A stretch of DNA of 64,000 nucleotides from Akkermansiaceae bacterium UBA7331 (GTDB taxonomy: Bacteria; Verrucomicrobiota; Verrucomicrobiia; Verrucomicrobiales; Akkermansiaceae): the NCBI GenBank assembly GCA_002471255.1, contig DKPP01000002.1, positions 151,623 through 215,622 of the forward strand, in the 5' to 3' direction. The translations under genes were made by a program, and so were the position numbers. Shown here piece after piece: positions 1-8,987 of this stretch (the first letter of the stretch is position 1; each line of letters starts with the position of its first letter). The notes under the pieces are model-generated. The model made no database searches. It was not told the origin of the DNA and saw only the letters and a program-made list of their open reading frames with translations.

Positions 1-87
1 AGTTTTTTCTTGCAATAATTTTCCGTTTTGTGTAGAGTCTTGCCCGTCGCCGCTGAAAAGCGAAAACGACAACCGAAATAAGGTCAA

Positions 88-165
88 GGAGCGGTAGCTC
101 AGTTCGGTTAGAGCGCCAGCCTGTCACGCTGGAGGTCGCGGGTTCGAGCCCCGTCCGCTTCGCCA
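88..165 (+). tRNA. tRNA-Asp (anticodon GTC)
   Basis: A complete cloverleaf can be folded. The acceptor stem GGAGCGG pairs with CCGCTTC with one G-U pair, the anticodon stem CCAGC/GCTGG encloses the loop CTGTCAC, and the T loop is TTCGAGC. The 3' CCA is encoded in the DNA. The anticodon GTC reads Asp codons. Confidence 0.96.
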
Positions 166-179
166 CCTTGACAAAATTA

Positions 180-203
180 AACCGCCTTTTGGCGGTTTTT
201 TTG
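180..203 (+). terminator. Rho-independent terminator of tRNA-Asp
   Basis: The stem AACCGCC/GGCGGTT with a TTTT loop is followed by a run of seven T. It lies 14 bases after the tRNA CCA end. Confidence 0.85.
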
Positions 204-313
204 TTTATACAGATTTGAGTATCTTTGTTTTTTATGATTAATCTGTCCCCTAGGTTCAGATGCCTTGACGCATACTTCTTTGAGGGGTAAACTTCCGCGA
301 CGACTTTTGCAGT

Positions 314-1324
314 ATGAAGGAAGAGATTTTACGTATTCAAGAAGAAGCACTGGCCAGCATTGCCAAGGTGGATTCCATGCGTGCCATTGAAGATGTGCGC
401 GTGGCCATTTTAGGTAAAAAAGGTACTTTGACGATGGCCCAATCCGGAATGAAGGATGTGCCTAAGGAAGATAAGCCGGCTGTAGGTCAAATGCTTAACG
501 ATGTGCGCCGAGCCATTTCGACGGCTTTGGATGAAAAATTGGATCAATTACAAGTAGAGGCTGACCGCCAGTCGGTTGCCGGCATTGATTTGACCTTACC
601 GGGCCGTAGTGTAGCAGTGGGTGGCATTCATCCTATCAGCATTATCCGTGATGAGGCTATTCGAGTATTACGCCGTATGGGTTTTGTATTGGCTGATGGT
701 CCTGATATCGAAGATGAGTTCCACTGTTTTGATGCACTTAATACACCGACAGATCACCCGGCTCGTAACGAAAAAGATTCATTTTATTTTGATTCGGGTA
801 AATTGCTTCGTACTCATACCTCTTCCGTCCAAATTCGTACGATGGAAAAGCAAAACCCACCGGTACGTATTATTGCCCCAGGCTCTGCCTATCGCCGTGA
901 TGAAATTGATGCAACTCACCTTTCCGTATTTAATCAATTGGAAGGTTTATATGTAGATAAAGATGTCACTATTGGTGATTTAAAAGGTACTTTGGAATAT
1001 TTCTTACAAGCCTTGTTCGGTCAAGAAACGGAAGTACGTTTCAGACCTCACTTTTTCCCATTCACCGAGCCGAGTTTTGAGATCGATGTGAAGCTTAAAG
1101 TAGCCGGTTGCGAACCTAAGTGGGTTGAGATCGCCGGTTGCGGTATGGTGGATCCTGCCGTATTTGAGGCTGTCGATTCATCTCGTGGTAATAAGGAATA
1201 TGAAGGAATGACCGGCTTTGCCTTTGGTATCGGATTAGATCGTCTTGCCATGATTCGCTGGGGTATTCGCGATATTCGCGCCCTCATTGAAAATGATGTA
1301 CGTTTCCTTTCTCAGCTTCAATAA
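314..1324 (+). CDS. pheS: Phenylalanine-tRNA ligase alpha subunit
   Basis: Cytoplasmic class II aminoacyl-tRNA synthetase subunit (336 aa) that activates Phe and charges tRNA-Phe as an alpha2-beta2 enzyme with PheT. The N-terminal ~85 residues form the helical tRNA-binding arm. The catalytic domain follows, with the alpha-subunit signature around GPDIEDEFHCFDALN, motif 2 near RTHTSSVQIR and motif 3 at the C-terminus (GFAFGIGLDRLAM). The length matches the bacterial family. pheT follows after 17 bases, so the two are almost certainly co-transcribed. There is no Shine-Dalgarno-like sequence before this ATG. Confidence 0.98.
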   Translation: MKEEILRIQEEALASIAKVDSMRAIEDVRVAILGKKGTLTMAQSGMKDVPKEDKPAVGQMLNDVRRAISTALDEKLDQLQVEADRQSVAGIDLTLPGRSVAVGGIHPISIIRDEAIRVLRRMGFVLADGPDIEDEFHCFDALNTPTDHPARNEKDSFYFDSGKLLRTHTSSVQIRTMEKQNPPVRIIAPGSAYRRDEIDATHLSVFNQLEGLYVDKDVTIGDLKGTLEYFLQALFGQETEVRFRPHFFPFTEPSFEIDVKLKVAGCEPKWVEIAGCGMVDPAVFEAVDSSRGNKEYEGMTGFAFGIGLDRLAMIRWGIRDIRALIENDVRFLSQLQ

Positions 1325-1341
1325 TTTAGCATAAAATAACT

Positions 1342-3843
1342 ATGAAGATTTCATTAAATTGGTTGTCCCAATACATCGATTTGTCAGGATTGAGTGTGGA
1401 CGAAATGTCCGACATGTTGACCTTTGCCGGTATTGAAGTGGAAGACATTCGTCAGCAGGGCGTAGATTCTCCTTTAGTCGTTATTGCTCAAGTAAAAGCT
1501 GCCGAAAAGCATCCCCAAGCTGATCGCTTAAAGGTATGCCAAGTTGACGCCGGAGACGGTGGCCCTTTACATCAAATCGTTTGTGGTGCTCAAAATTACA
1601 AAGTGGGTGACAAAGTGCCTTGCGCGTTGCCAGGGGCAATTTTGCCGGGTAATTTTGAAATTAAGGTAGGTAAGTTACGTGGCGTGGAGTCATGTGGTAT
1701 GCTTTGTTCCGCATCTGAATTAGGTTTGCCTGACAAAGAGCATGGTTTGTGGATTTTACCTGAAGATGCGAAATTGGGTGAGCCAATCTCGACAATGGTG
1801 AAGCCCGATACCATCTTGGAAGTAGAAATTACTCCTAACCGTCCTGACTTACTTTCCCATAGCGGATTAGCTTTTGAGTTAGCCGCTATTTCCGAGAGAC
1901 AATTTAAGCCCGTGCCGATCGAAGGTGCCGTGTTGGAAGAAGCCGGTGACTTTATTCGATTAGACCAGACCGAATTAAATCCATATTACACTGCCGTAAA
2001 GATTAACGGAGTGAAAGTACAGGACAGCCCGGAATGGTTAAAGGAACGTTTAACGGCAATTGGCTTACGTCCTATCAACAACATTGTCGATATTACCAAC
2101 TTCGTTTTACATGAATTAGGTGCTCCTTTACATGCCTTTGATGCGGCTAAAGTAAAAGGTGGAATCGTGACTCGCACCGCTTATGAAGGTGAAGAATTTA
2201 AGGCTCTTGACGGTCAAACCTATTCTTTAAATTGCACGGATTTGGTTGTAGCCGATCAAGAAGGTACGCCTTTGGCTATCGCCGGTGTGATGGGTGGCGA
2301 AGATTCCGGCGTAAAGGAAGGAACAACAGACATTATTTTAGAATCCGCTTGGTTTAATCCTTCATCCGTACGTGCTACTTCACGACGTTTGGCTTTAAGC
2401 TCCGATTCTTCCTATCGTTTTGAGCGTGGTGCTTCTTGCTGGAATGTATTACGTGCCTCATCGCGTGCTGTGGAATTGATCCTAGAGATTGCCGGTGGTA
2501 CCGCTTCGAAGGTGCTTTTGGCCGGTGCTCCTGTAGCCACCGTACCTGAAGCTGCCGTATCTTCCGATGAAGAGGGTATCGTTGTTGGTATCGAGCAAGG
2601 TAAGGGTCCTCTCAAAGTGATTCATCCTATCGTGCAAGCTGTGATGCCTTGGTCTGACTTAGATCAAATGTCCGGAGGCGTGATTCCTCATGATGAGGCT
2701 CAGCGCATCTTATCTGATTTAGGTATCGATCCGTCAGATGAAGCCGATACATGGATTTTACCACCTTGGAGACTTGATTTGAGCCGTTCATGTGATTTGC
2801 TTGAAGAAATCATTCGCGTGTATGGTTTAGAGAGAATTCCTTCTCGATATACCGGTCCGTTCATGCCTGAGTCGGTTGTTGATCGCGCCTATAATTTCCA
2901 AATGGGCTTGCGTCGTCAGTTAGCTGCTTTGGGGTTCTATGAGACTCAAACAATTAAATTGATTGCTTCCGAATCAATGGATGCAACGATCGCTCAAGTC
3001 AAAGATGCTATGCCGCTTCGTCCATTGATGGATGGAGACTTGATTAAGGTGGCATTGCCTCTCAGTGAAGATCACTCCGTGCTTAGACCTTCTCATAGCT
3101 CCGGTTTGATTGCTGCAGCAGTGCGTAATGCTAATCAAGGCGCTAGCGTACTACGTTTCTTTGAAATTGGGCGAGTATTCCGCAATACCGGTGGAGGTAA
3201 GGGTAAGGACATTGAATCCGATACGATGGGCATACTCATTTCAGGTGATATGAACCCACGTTCATGGGCCGATTCCAAACCACGTAAAGCGTCTTTTGAA
3301 GACATGATTGCCGTGTTGGATAGCTTGGCTCCAAATCACAAGTGGACCATGACTCCTGCAAAAGCCCGTCCGGAATCTGCTCTAGGAGCAGACGTGCAAT
3401 TGGATGGCAAGCCTTGCGGTTATTTTGCGCGCTTATCTTTGTCACGTTGTCGTGAATTAGGTTTAAAAGATGCAGTTTACATCGTTGAGTTAGATCTTCG
3501 CAAAATGCAGGAGATTTTGACCGCTCCGGTGAAAGCTAGCGAATTGCCTCAGTTCCCGGGCTCCTCTCGTGATGCTGCGATGGAATTACCTGTTAATGTC
3601 GCCAATGCTGAAATCGTGAAAGTTATTGATTCCGTAAAAGAAAAATTGCTTGTCGATTATTCATGCTTTGACGTATTTATGGATCCTACCGGTGAGAAAA
3701 TGCCTGCCGATAAGAAATCCATTGCTTACACCTTTATGTATCGTGCGAAAGATCGCACTTTGACCGCTGCTGAAGTCGATGCCGCCCATAAAGTGGTGCT
3801 CGATCATTTGGTAGCTAAGGTAAAAGGCTTAAGCTATAGATAA
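1342..3843 (+). CDS. pheT: Phenylalanine-tRNA ligase beta subunit
   Basis: The 833-residue partner of PheS. In order: an N-terminal OB-fold tRNA-binding domain (about residues 40-150, with the typical PQADRLKVCQVD stretch), the B3/B4 editing region that hydrolyses mischarged Tyr-tRNA-Phe (about 210-390), B5, a degenerate synthetase core, and a C-terminal ferredoxin-fold anticodon-binding domain (last ~90 residues). Slightly longer than the E. coli protein, with extra sequence around residues 395-440 between the B3/B4 region and B5. It follows pheS closely and ends just before a strong terminator. Confidence 0.98.
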   Translation: MKISLNWLSQYIDLSGLSVDEMSDMLTFAGIEVEDIRQQGVDSPLVVIAQVKAAEKHPQADRLKVCQVDAGDGGPLHQIVCGAQNYKVGDKVPCALPGAILPGNFEIKVGKLRGVESCGMLCSASELGLPDKEHGLWILPEDAKLGEPISTMVKPDTILEVEITPNRPDLLSHSGLAFELAAISERQFKPVPIEGAVLEEAGDFIRLDQTELNPYYTAVKINGVKVQDSPEWLKERLTAIGLRPINNIVDITNFVLHELGAPLHAFDAAKVKGGIVTRTAYEGEEFKALDGQTYSLNCTDLVVADQEGTPLAIAGVMGGEDSGVKEGTTDIILESAWFNPSSVRATSRRLALSSDSSYRFERGASCWNVLRASSRAVELILEIAGGTASKVLLAGAPVATVPEAAVSSDEEGIVVGIEQGKGPLKVIHPIVQAVMPWSDLDQMSGGVIPHDEAQRILSDLGIDPSDEADTWILPPWRLDLSRSCDLLEEIIRVYGLERIPSRYTGPFMPESVVDRAYNFQMGLRRQLAALGFYETQTIKLIASESMDATIAQVKDAMPLRPLMDGDLIKVALPLSEDHSVLRPSHSSGLIAAAVRNANQGASVLRFFEIGRVFRNTGGGKGKDIESDTMGILISGDMNPRSWADSKPRKASFEDMIAVLDSLAPNHKWTMTPAKARPESALGADVQLDGKPCGYFARLSLSRCRELGLKDAVYIVELDLRKMQEILTAPVKASELPQFPGSSRDAAMELPVNVANAEIVKVIDSVKEKLLVDYSCFDVFMDPTGEKMPADKKSIAYTFMYRAKDRTLTAAEVDAAHKVVLDHLVAKVKGLSYR

Positions 3844-3865
3844 AAAACACTTTGTTGTTTGTTGG

Positions 3866-3900
3866 AAATGGCCGTTGAGTTATCTCAGCGGCCATTTTTT
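3866..3900 (+). terminator. Rho-independent terminator after pheT
   Basis: The long stem AAATGGCCGTTGAG/CTCAGCGGCCATTT with loop TTAT is followed by T residues and ends the pheST transcript. One internal G-U type mismatch is present. Confidence 0.85.
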
Positions 3901-3977
3901 ATGGAACATAAGCCTATCATCCTTCAACAAAAGCAATGGGAATATAATCTATTCATTCAATAACCCCTTTTAAAAAT

Positions 3978-4289
3978 ATGTATTATATTCCTGATGCCTT
4001 TATTTCAGCCTGCGTCTTTACGATCGTGTTGTATCTCGTTTGTTTGCCTTTTGCGCTCGAGAAAAAAATGCACTTTACCCGCTTAACCTTATATTCCGTC
4101 ATTATGGGTGGCATTTTTTATCTATTAACTTGGGTGCCCCCAACAACGAATGTGATTTTTGTTTTGTGCTATTTAGCAGTATTAGGTTACACAGCCCATT
4201 CCTATGTGAAACTCAAAAAGCTCCCTTCCATCTTGATCCCTGTAGTGATGTTCATCGTGTACCTCATTATGGCTGATTCAATCAGCTGA
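3978..4289 (+). CDS. Small multi-pass membrane protein, function unknown
   Basis: A 103-residue protein made almost entirely of hydrophobic segments: about residues 8-28, 37-53, 57-76 and 83-100, giving three or four membrane helices. Short basic linkers (EKKMHFTR, KLKKLP) suggest the orientation. No family is recognised. It stands alone between two terminators, so it is probably a monocistronic gene. Confidence 0.65.
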   Translation: MYYIPDAFISACVFTIVLYLVCLPFALEKKMHFTRLTLYSVIMGGIFYLLTWVPPTTNVIFVLCYLAVLGYTAHSYVKLKKLPSILIPVVMFIVYLIMADSIS

Positions 4290-4301
4290 TTAGGGCAAGA
4301 A

Positions 4302-4329
4302 AAAACCATGATTTTTAAATCATGGTTTT
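4302..4329. terminator. Bidirectional terminator between convergent genes
   Basis: The stem AAAACCATGAT/ATCATGGTTTT is flanked by A-rich sequence on the left and T residues on the right. It can serve both the plus-strand membrane protein gene and the minus-strand nuclease-like gene that converge here. Confidence 0.75.
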
Positions 4330-4353
4330 GAATGGGTTATAATATCTGTAAAA

Positions 4354-5433
4354 CTATAGATACATATTAGCGTATTCTTTTAGTTCATTCGCGTGTTTAT
4401 AGATGTCTGTTAACGCGTCTAAACGGATTTTTTGCTCATTTCGGTCTTTATCAAGTAATATGAGGGTTAATTGATTAGGTGTGAACAAAAATCTACAAAG
4501 AGGTTTTCGATTATTGTTATCCAGTAGCACGCCGCAATAAGATTTTGTATCTCTTAAAATAATTCGTGTAGGGTCAATAATCTCGGAAAGTATAGATCTT
4601 ACAATTCTATACCCTTCCATTTCATCATCAGTCGTAATAATGCCATCTTTATTGGAGGTGGCTGCATCCTCAGTGGTATCCTCATCAATTACTTCATCCC
4701 CTTTTGTGATAGCTTGTTCTGAAGAGTCAATAGCATTTTGCAAACGTTCATTCACTCGATTCGTTACCCATTCTTTAAAAGCTTGATGGACTAACTGAGT
4801 AAATTGTTCTCTTCTTTCTGGCGTGAGGACTCCATCATAAACTCTTTTAGCAAATAATTTGACAAATTCATCAGATGGAGTTTCCAATTCCTTAGTAAAC
4901 TCCTGTCGAATTTGTTTTTTATATTTTAATTCTGAGGCATTGCCTAAAATATTATTTTCATCGAAGTGAGCTTTGGCAAATTTTTTCACTTCATTAACAA
5001 TTTTTGGGTCGATCTCTTGAATAGTAAATTCTAAGAATGGTTTATCATCCATTTTGTTAGGAGTGTCTATATCAGTATAAAATTGATAATTGACTCCGTT
5101 GGTTAGGATTGCAAATCTTGCTTCAGTAACACTAAAGTATCTAAAAAGCTGTGATGCGTGATTGATGTTTAAATTGGTTCCACAAGATTTGCATTCAATC
5201 AAAATACATGGTGTTCCATCTCTGGAAATTACATAATCTACCTTTTCGTTCTTTTTTGTACCCATATCTGCAGTAAATTCAGGAATTACTTCGAACGGAT
5301 CAAAAACATTGTAACCTAATGCCTGTATAAAAGGCATAATTAGAGCATTTTTAGTAGCCTCTTCGGTTTGGAGGGTAGGGAGTAATACAGGTAAGCGATT
5401 GCTTATGGAAGTTAATGTATCTAATAAGTCCAT
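4354..5433 (-). CDS. Standalone type I restriction HsdR-N-like (PD-(D/E)xK) protein
   Basis: 359 residues resembling the N-terminal nuclease domain of type I restriction R subunits, but with no helicase part (COG4748-like). The PD-(D/E)xK core is visible: D66 in KVDYVIS and E80-x-K82 in LIECKS, preceded by a helix with E24. The C-terminal half contains an acidic linker (about 245-275) and a small beta-rich tail ending in YKHANELKEYANMYL. No modification or specificity gene is adjacent. It is divergent from the K+ channel gene, sharing a short A+T-rich promoter region. A defence or DNA-repair role is plausible but unproven. Confidence 0.8.
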   Translation of the reverse strand: MDLLDTLTSISNRLPVLLPTLQTEEATKNALIMPFIQALGYNVFDPFEVIPEFTADMGTKKNEKVDYVISRDGTPCILIECKSCGTNLNINHASQLFRYFSVTEARFAILTNGVNYQFYTDIDTPNKMDDKPFLEFTIQEIDPKIVNEVKKFAKAHFDENNILGNASELKYKKQIRQEFTKELETPSDEFVKLFAKRVYDGVLTPERREQFTQLVHQAFKEWVTNRVNERLQNAIDSSEQAITKGDEVIDEDTTEDAATSNKDGIITTDDEMEGYRIVRSILSEIIDPTRIILRDTKSYCGVLLDNNNRKPLCRFLFTPNQLTLILLDKDRNEQKIRLDALTDIYKHANELKEYANMYL

Positions 5434-5577
5434 AGTTTATTGATATGTTTTGTGTTGTAGTAGTTTCATACGCAAATATATGTAAAATGCGCAATATTAA
5501 TCTATTTATAGAAATACCATGCTTTGCATAGGGAAATCAAATTAATTTAGAAAAAACTTGTAAAAGTGTACAAAGTA

Positions 5578-6309
5578 ATGCGTAGTATTAATAAGAAAAT
5601 GCGAGAATATATTTATCAACTTGTAAAAAGCGAAGGTCGTAGTGGGAAAATTTATTCTGTTTTTATGATGATTATAATATTTTTAAGTTTATTGCCGCTA
5701 ACCATGAAAGGGGATAATTACTATATGAATATTATTGATTCTATGACTGTTACTTTGTTTGTAATTGATTATTTGATGAGATGGGTAACAGCTGATTATT
5801 ATTATGGTAAAAGGTCTGTGATTGCTTTTGTTCGATATCCATTTTCGTTAATGGCTTTGATTGATTTATTGTCAATTCTTCCTTCTATATCGGTAATAAA
5901 TGATGCTTTTAGAGTTCTCAGAATAAGTCGTTTTCTTAGAGCTATGAAAGTGATTAGAGTCTTAAAAAGCTTTAGATATTCCAAAAATCTGCAGACAATT
6001 TTAAATGTATTACGTAAGCAATCCGGAATGTTGATAGCTGTAACGATTTTGGCATGTGCGTATATTTTTGTAGCTGCCTTAATAGTCTTTAATATTGAAC
6101 CGGAAACGTTTGATCACTTTTTTGATGCAATATATTGGGCAACAGTTTCATTAACCACTATGGGATATGGTGATATTTACCCTATATCTATGTGTGGAAG
6201 ATTTTTTACAATGATTTCGGCATTTTTAGGAATTGCTATTATAGCTTTACCTGCTGGAATCATAACGGCTGGATATATGCACGAGATGAACAAAGATGTT
6301 CAATCGTAA
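5578..6309 (+). CDS. Voltage-gated potassium channel (six-TM)
   Basis: Inner-membrane K+ channel of 243 residues with helices S1-S6. S4 (about 111-133) carries regularly spaced positive charges (R112, R115, R118, R121, K124, R127). The selectivity filter TMGYGD is at 194-199 between the pore helix and S6. There is almost no cytoplasmic domain after S6. An in-frame GTG at 5566 would add four residues; the ATG at 5578 is preferred because it is the stronger start codon. The sequence is clearly A+T-rich compared with pheST. Confidence 0.92.
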   Translation: MRSINKKMREYIYQLVKSEGRSGKIYSVFMMIIIFLSLLPLTMKGDNYYMNIIDSMTVTLFVIDYLMRWVTADYYYGKRSVIAFVRYPFSLMALIDLLSILPSISVINDAFRVLRISRFLRAMKVIRVLKSFRYSKNLQTILNVLRKQSGMLIAVTILACAYIFVAALIVFNIEPETFDHFFDAIYWATVSLTTMGYGDIYPISMCGRFFTMISAFLGIAIIALPAGIITAGYMHEMNKDVQS

Positions 6310-6564
6310 TCATCCTGAATATATGAAATATATAGACGTTTTAGATTTTCTCTCAAGTGGATAAGTTTTACGTCCGTTTGAGACTGACTTTGCGTATTGC
6401 TAATTTTTGACTACAAAGCAAATTTAGGATGAATTTTTGATAGAAAAATGGAAACTTTTCGTATTATTCGGTGTAAAATAAACAATCAGGTAACTGGGTG
6501 ATTTTAGGCTTATTAAAGTTTGAAAGCGCGAGGTTACTAATCTTTTTTTGTACGAATAAACATA

Positions 6565-8568
6565 ATGAATACGAATCCGTTTTTTCATAAGCCATCTTTA
6601 ATCGGATGTGCTAAATATTTATCCATTATATGCCTTTTATCCGCAATGGCTCAGGCTCAGGAAACTCCTGTAGTGCCTAATGATGCGGCTGCAAAAGCTC
6701 AAATTGTTGCAAATGTCTTAGCCCAAGATATTACGGAAAAACAAATCCCTTCTGATCAAGCAGTCAAGGTGTCGAAAGCTACTTCTCCTACTCGTTGCTA
6801 CACCGGCAACCATACAATTGATAATGTAGTAGAAGGTGCTAAAAAGCCTAATAATTGGCATGCCCCGGGACAAGAAAAGGTAGAAGGTAGTTTCCTTTTC
6901 GAATCTCCATCCGAAATTGATTACATTCAATTTGCCAATAATGATTTCCGTAGGGCTCAAGTAATTGCCCATACAAAAGGCGGTGAAAAGGATTTGGGTG
7001 TGCAAACCATTAGCAATGGTTGCATCAATTTCGCTCAACCATTGAAAGATGTAGAATCCATCACTTTAAAAGTAAATTATGGAGAAGGTGAGCCTAGAGG
7101 ATTCCGTGTAAAGTCGGTTGACTTTATGAAGAAAATTGACGCTCCTTTAGCCAAAGAATTGGCTCAAGTTTTTGAAGATACCTTATGTACGAAATTAAAG
7201 CCGGGCGTGACTCCCGAGGCTGTGAGTAAATTGCCTGCCGCTTTTCGTGAATTAGTTAAAAAGATTCAGAATAATGAATCGTTGGAATATTTGGTAACTA
7301 ACTACGAGGCGTATCAACATCCGATGGAAGTAAGTGCTCCTTTACAATTGAATGGAACATTTAGCCAATATGAAAACATTACGGGCGTATTCCTTCCAAA
7401 AGGTAAGCACCTCGTTATTGTTGGTGATACGGGTGGTAATTCCGTTAGTTTGAAATTGCCAAACTACATGCGTAAGGAAAAAGACAAAGGTTGGCATTTG
7501 GAAAATAAAGAAGTGCCTTTACGTGAGGGCCTTAATCTAGTGGATGTGCCTTACGATGCGAATGCTTATATCGGTTATTTCGTGAGCGACGTAGCGAAAG
7601 CAAAGCCGATTGCCGTTAATTTCGTTACCGGTCAGGCAAACGGATACTTTGATACCACTCGTGGTGATACCAACGAGAAGTGGGTGCAGTTATTAGATAA
7701 GTCCGTAAGCCCTATCCTTGATATGCGTGGCAAGCATATTCATGCTGCCTTCCCGGTAGATGCCTTGAAGAAGTTTTCCGATGGTAAAGGTGTAGAATTA
7801 GTGAAGGCTTACGACGATATTTTGGCTGCCGAATACGAAATCGGCGGTTTGACTAAATCAAATAAGATTCCTAAGAACCGTATCTTTGCTCGCGTGAATT
7901 TCCAGTATTACATGTTCCGCGACGGCGATGGAGTTGCTTATTTAGGTGAAGACTGGACCATGAAAATGGTGACCAATGCTAAAACAATTTCAAAGGGCGA
8001 TCCTTGTTGGGGATTTTCTCATGAAGCAGGCCACGTCATGCAAACATGGTCAATTACATGGGGCGGTTTAACCGAAGTGACAACAAACATCTTTGCTCAC
8101 TATGCTAGCATGAAAATGGGTAACCCAAGTCTCCTTAAGGCTAACGATACCTTTAATAAAGCTCGTAAAGAAGGTTTTGGTGCGAACAAATCCTATTTGC
8201 AATGCCCGGACGTATTTATCAGACTCGTTCCATTCTGGCAGTTGTACGGCTACTTTGCCAAAAATGGCAATGCGGACTTTTATCCGGACGTATTTGCTAA
8301 ATTAAGAGAATCAACAAAACGTTATCACGGTAACGAATCCATCAAGCAACAATTCGAGTTCATCAAGACCTGTTGTGAAGTGGCTAAATTAGACCTTACC
8401 GATTTCTTTGAAAAATGGGGATTCTTCTACGTAGGCAAAATAGATGTGCAAGATTACGCCAACTATAGCTACGACATTACCCAAGATATGGTTGATGAAA
8501 CAAAAGCCTGGATCAAGAACCAAGGTTATCCAAAACCAAAGGATGATATCACTTTGTTTGAAGACTAA
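6565..8568 (+). CDS. Secreted M60 family metallopeptidase (mucinase-like)
   Basis: 667 residues with an N-terminal signal peptide (hydrophobic stretch ending in AMAQAQ). Residues ~75-190 form a carbohydrate-binding-like beta domain containing NWHAPGQ (97-103). The M60 (enhancin/PF13402) domain follows, with the zinc motif H486-E-A-G-H490 and likely third ligand E504. Family members cleave O-glycosylated mucin-type glycoproteins outside the cell or at its surface. It is a paralogue of the protein at 16200-18446 with the same two-domain plan. The substrate is inferred from the family. No Shine-Dalgarno sequence is seen before the ATG. Confidence 0.92.
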   Translation: MNTNPFFHKPSLIGCAKYLSIICLLSAMAQAQETPVVPNDAAAKAQIVANVLAQDITEKQIPSDQAVKVSKATSPTRCYTGNHTIDNVVEGAKKPNNWHAPGQEKVEGSFLFESPSEIDYIQFANNDFRRAQVIAHTKGGEKDLGVQTISNGCINFAQPLKDVESITLKVNYGEGEPRGFRVKSVDFMKKIDAPLAKELAQVFEDTLCTKLKPGVTPEAVSKLPAAFRELVKKIQNNESLEYLVTNYEAYQHPMEVSAPLQLNGTFSQYENITGVFLPKGKHLVIVGDTGGNSVSLKLPNYMRKEKDKGWHLENKEVPLREGLNLVDVPYDANAYIGYFVSDVAKAKPIAVNFVTGQANGYFDTTRGDTNEKWVQLLDKSVSPILDMRGKHIHAAFPVDALKKFSDGKGVELVKAYDDILAAEYEIGGLTKSNKIPKNRIFARVNFQYYMFRDGDGVAYLGEDWTMKMVTNAKTISKGDPCWGFSHEAGHVMQTWSITWGGLTEVTTNIFAHYASMKMGNPSLLKANDTFNKARKEGFGANKSYLQCPDVFIRLVPFWQLYGYFAKNGNADFYPDVFAKLRESTKRYHGNESIKQQFEFIKTCCEVAKLDLTDFFEKWGFFYVGKIDVQDYANYSYDITQDMVDETKAWIKNQGYPKPKDDITLFED

Positions 8569-8595
8569 TCTTCCTCATTATATTTTTAAATAAAA

Positions 8596-8629
8596 AACGG
8601 GCGCTATCCATAAAGGGTAGCGCCTGTTT
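8596..8629 (+). terminator. Rho-independent terminator after the M60 gene
   Basis: The stem ACGGGCGCTA(T/C)CC pairs with GGGTAGCGCCTGT around the loop ATAAA, followed by a T-rich tail. Confidence 0.75.
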
Positions 8630-8689
8630 GGTTATATAAGAAGGCTCTCCGATATAATCGGTGGATGAAGCCCATTCTGTACAAAAGGA

Positions 8690-8722
8690 AAATCCGCAAG
8701 ACCTATTCGGTTTTGCGGATTT
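8690..8722 (-). terminator. Terminator of tRNA-Ser (minus strand)
   Basis: The inverted repeat AAATCCGCAA/TTTTGCGGATTT is followed on the minus strand by TTTTCCTTTT. It lies directly downstream of the tRNA-Ser gene. Confidence 0.75.
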
Positions 8723-8727
8723 ATAAG

Positions 8728-8819
8728 TGGCGGAGCGAGAGGGATTCGAACCCTCGGTACAGTCTGACCCGTACGTTCCTTTAGCAAAGGAGTGCTTTCA
8801 GCCTCTCAGCCATCGCTCC
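8728..8819 (-). tRNA. tRNA-Ser (anticodon GCT)
   Basis: A 92-base type II tRNA with a long variable arm. The acceptor stem GGAGCGA pairs perfectly with TCGCTCC, the T loop is TTCGAAT, and CCA is encoded. The anticodon loop TTGCTAA gives GCT, reading AGC/AGT serine codons. Confidence 0.95.
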
Positions 8820-8929
8820 GTTCTTCTTTGATGTGCGAGAACTCTATATGAATTTGGCTTTTTCGTCAAGGAGTAAATGCTTTTATCGCTGAGTTTTTTT
8901 AATTTTTTCTAGTCTTGGTTGCTAATAAC

Positions 8930-8961
8930 AAAAAAGCCGTCTCCTTTTTTAAGGAGACGGC
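8930..8961 (-). terminator. Terminator of the sucCD operon
   Basis: On the minus strand the stem GCCGTCTCCTT/AAGGAGACGGC is followed by a T run, 27 bases after the sucD stop. Confidence 0.88.
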
Positions 8962-8987
8962 AGAGAAGTAATGATTATAAAGGAGGC

